From the NCBI GenBank assembly GCA_041744735.1, contig JBGTKH010000408.1, forward strand, positions 1 through 5,606: a stretch of DNA of 5,606 nt. Direction: 5' to 3'. Both the position numbers and the translations under genes were made by a program. This document shows, one piece after another, positions 5,597 to 5,606 of this stretch. Numbering within the stretch: position 1 is the stretch's first letter; every line of letters starts with the position of its first letter. Source of the DNA: JBGTKH01 sp041744735 (GTDB taxonomy: Bacteria > Planctomycetota > Planctomycetia > Pirellulales > Pirellulaceae). The notes under the pieces were generated by a model that saw nothing but the letters and a program-made list of their open reading frames with translations, searched no databases and was not told the origin of the DNA.

Positions 5597-5606
5597 TGGT
5601 TGTGAC

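Overview
The window looks like a chromosomal segment of a planctomycete, probably of the Pirellulales type. This rests on moderately high GC, a long plus-strand protein whose N-terminus matches a family I recognise from that group, a small two-helix membrane protein of the same flavour, and a GGACGGACG-type palindromic repeat I associate with these genomes. The taxonomic call is recognition from memory, not a search result.

Layout: the left part (1-2293) is read from the minus strand and the right part (2740-5596) from the plus strand, around a divergent spacer (2294-2739). On the minus strand, in transcription order, lie an HDOD-domain signalling protein (2293-1382), a spacer with a terminator-like hairpin (1331-1348), a GTG-started TPR protein (1062-499), and, 9 nt behind it, a type II toxin-antitoxin pair. 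The pair is an Unstab_antitox/TIGR02574-type antitoxin (489-244) and an overlapping ParE/RelE-type toxin (263 to the window edge, truncated). The tight spacing makes TPR-antitoxin-toxin look like one transcription unit. Ahead of the HDOD gene is a possible 18-codon leader ORF with its own Shine-Dalgarno (SD) sequence and an internal hairpin. Its stop codon falls inside the HDOD ribosome-binding site.

On the plus strand a small two-helix membrane protein (2740-3066) takes its stop codon from the first bases of a 59-nt imperfect palindrome (3063-3121). After a 168-nt spacer with short A-rich direct repeats and TTCG/CGAA inverted repeats comes a 768-residue single-pass membrane protein (3290-5596). 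It has an N-terminal region that looks like two copies of a zinc-less anti-sigma (zf-HC2-like) fold, one transmembrane helix, a long Pro-rich linker, a FecR-like beta region and a C-terminal helical, HEAT-like region. That order suggests signalling across the membrane, but its function is unknown.

No tRNA, rRNA, CRISPR array or complete insertion sequence was seen. The strongest leads are the architecture of the 768-residue protein, the palindrome that supplies a stop codon, and the HDOD leader.
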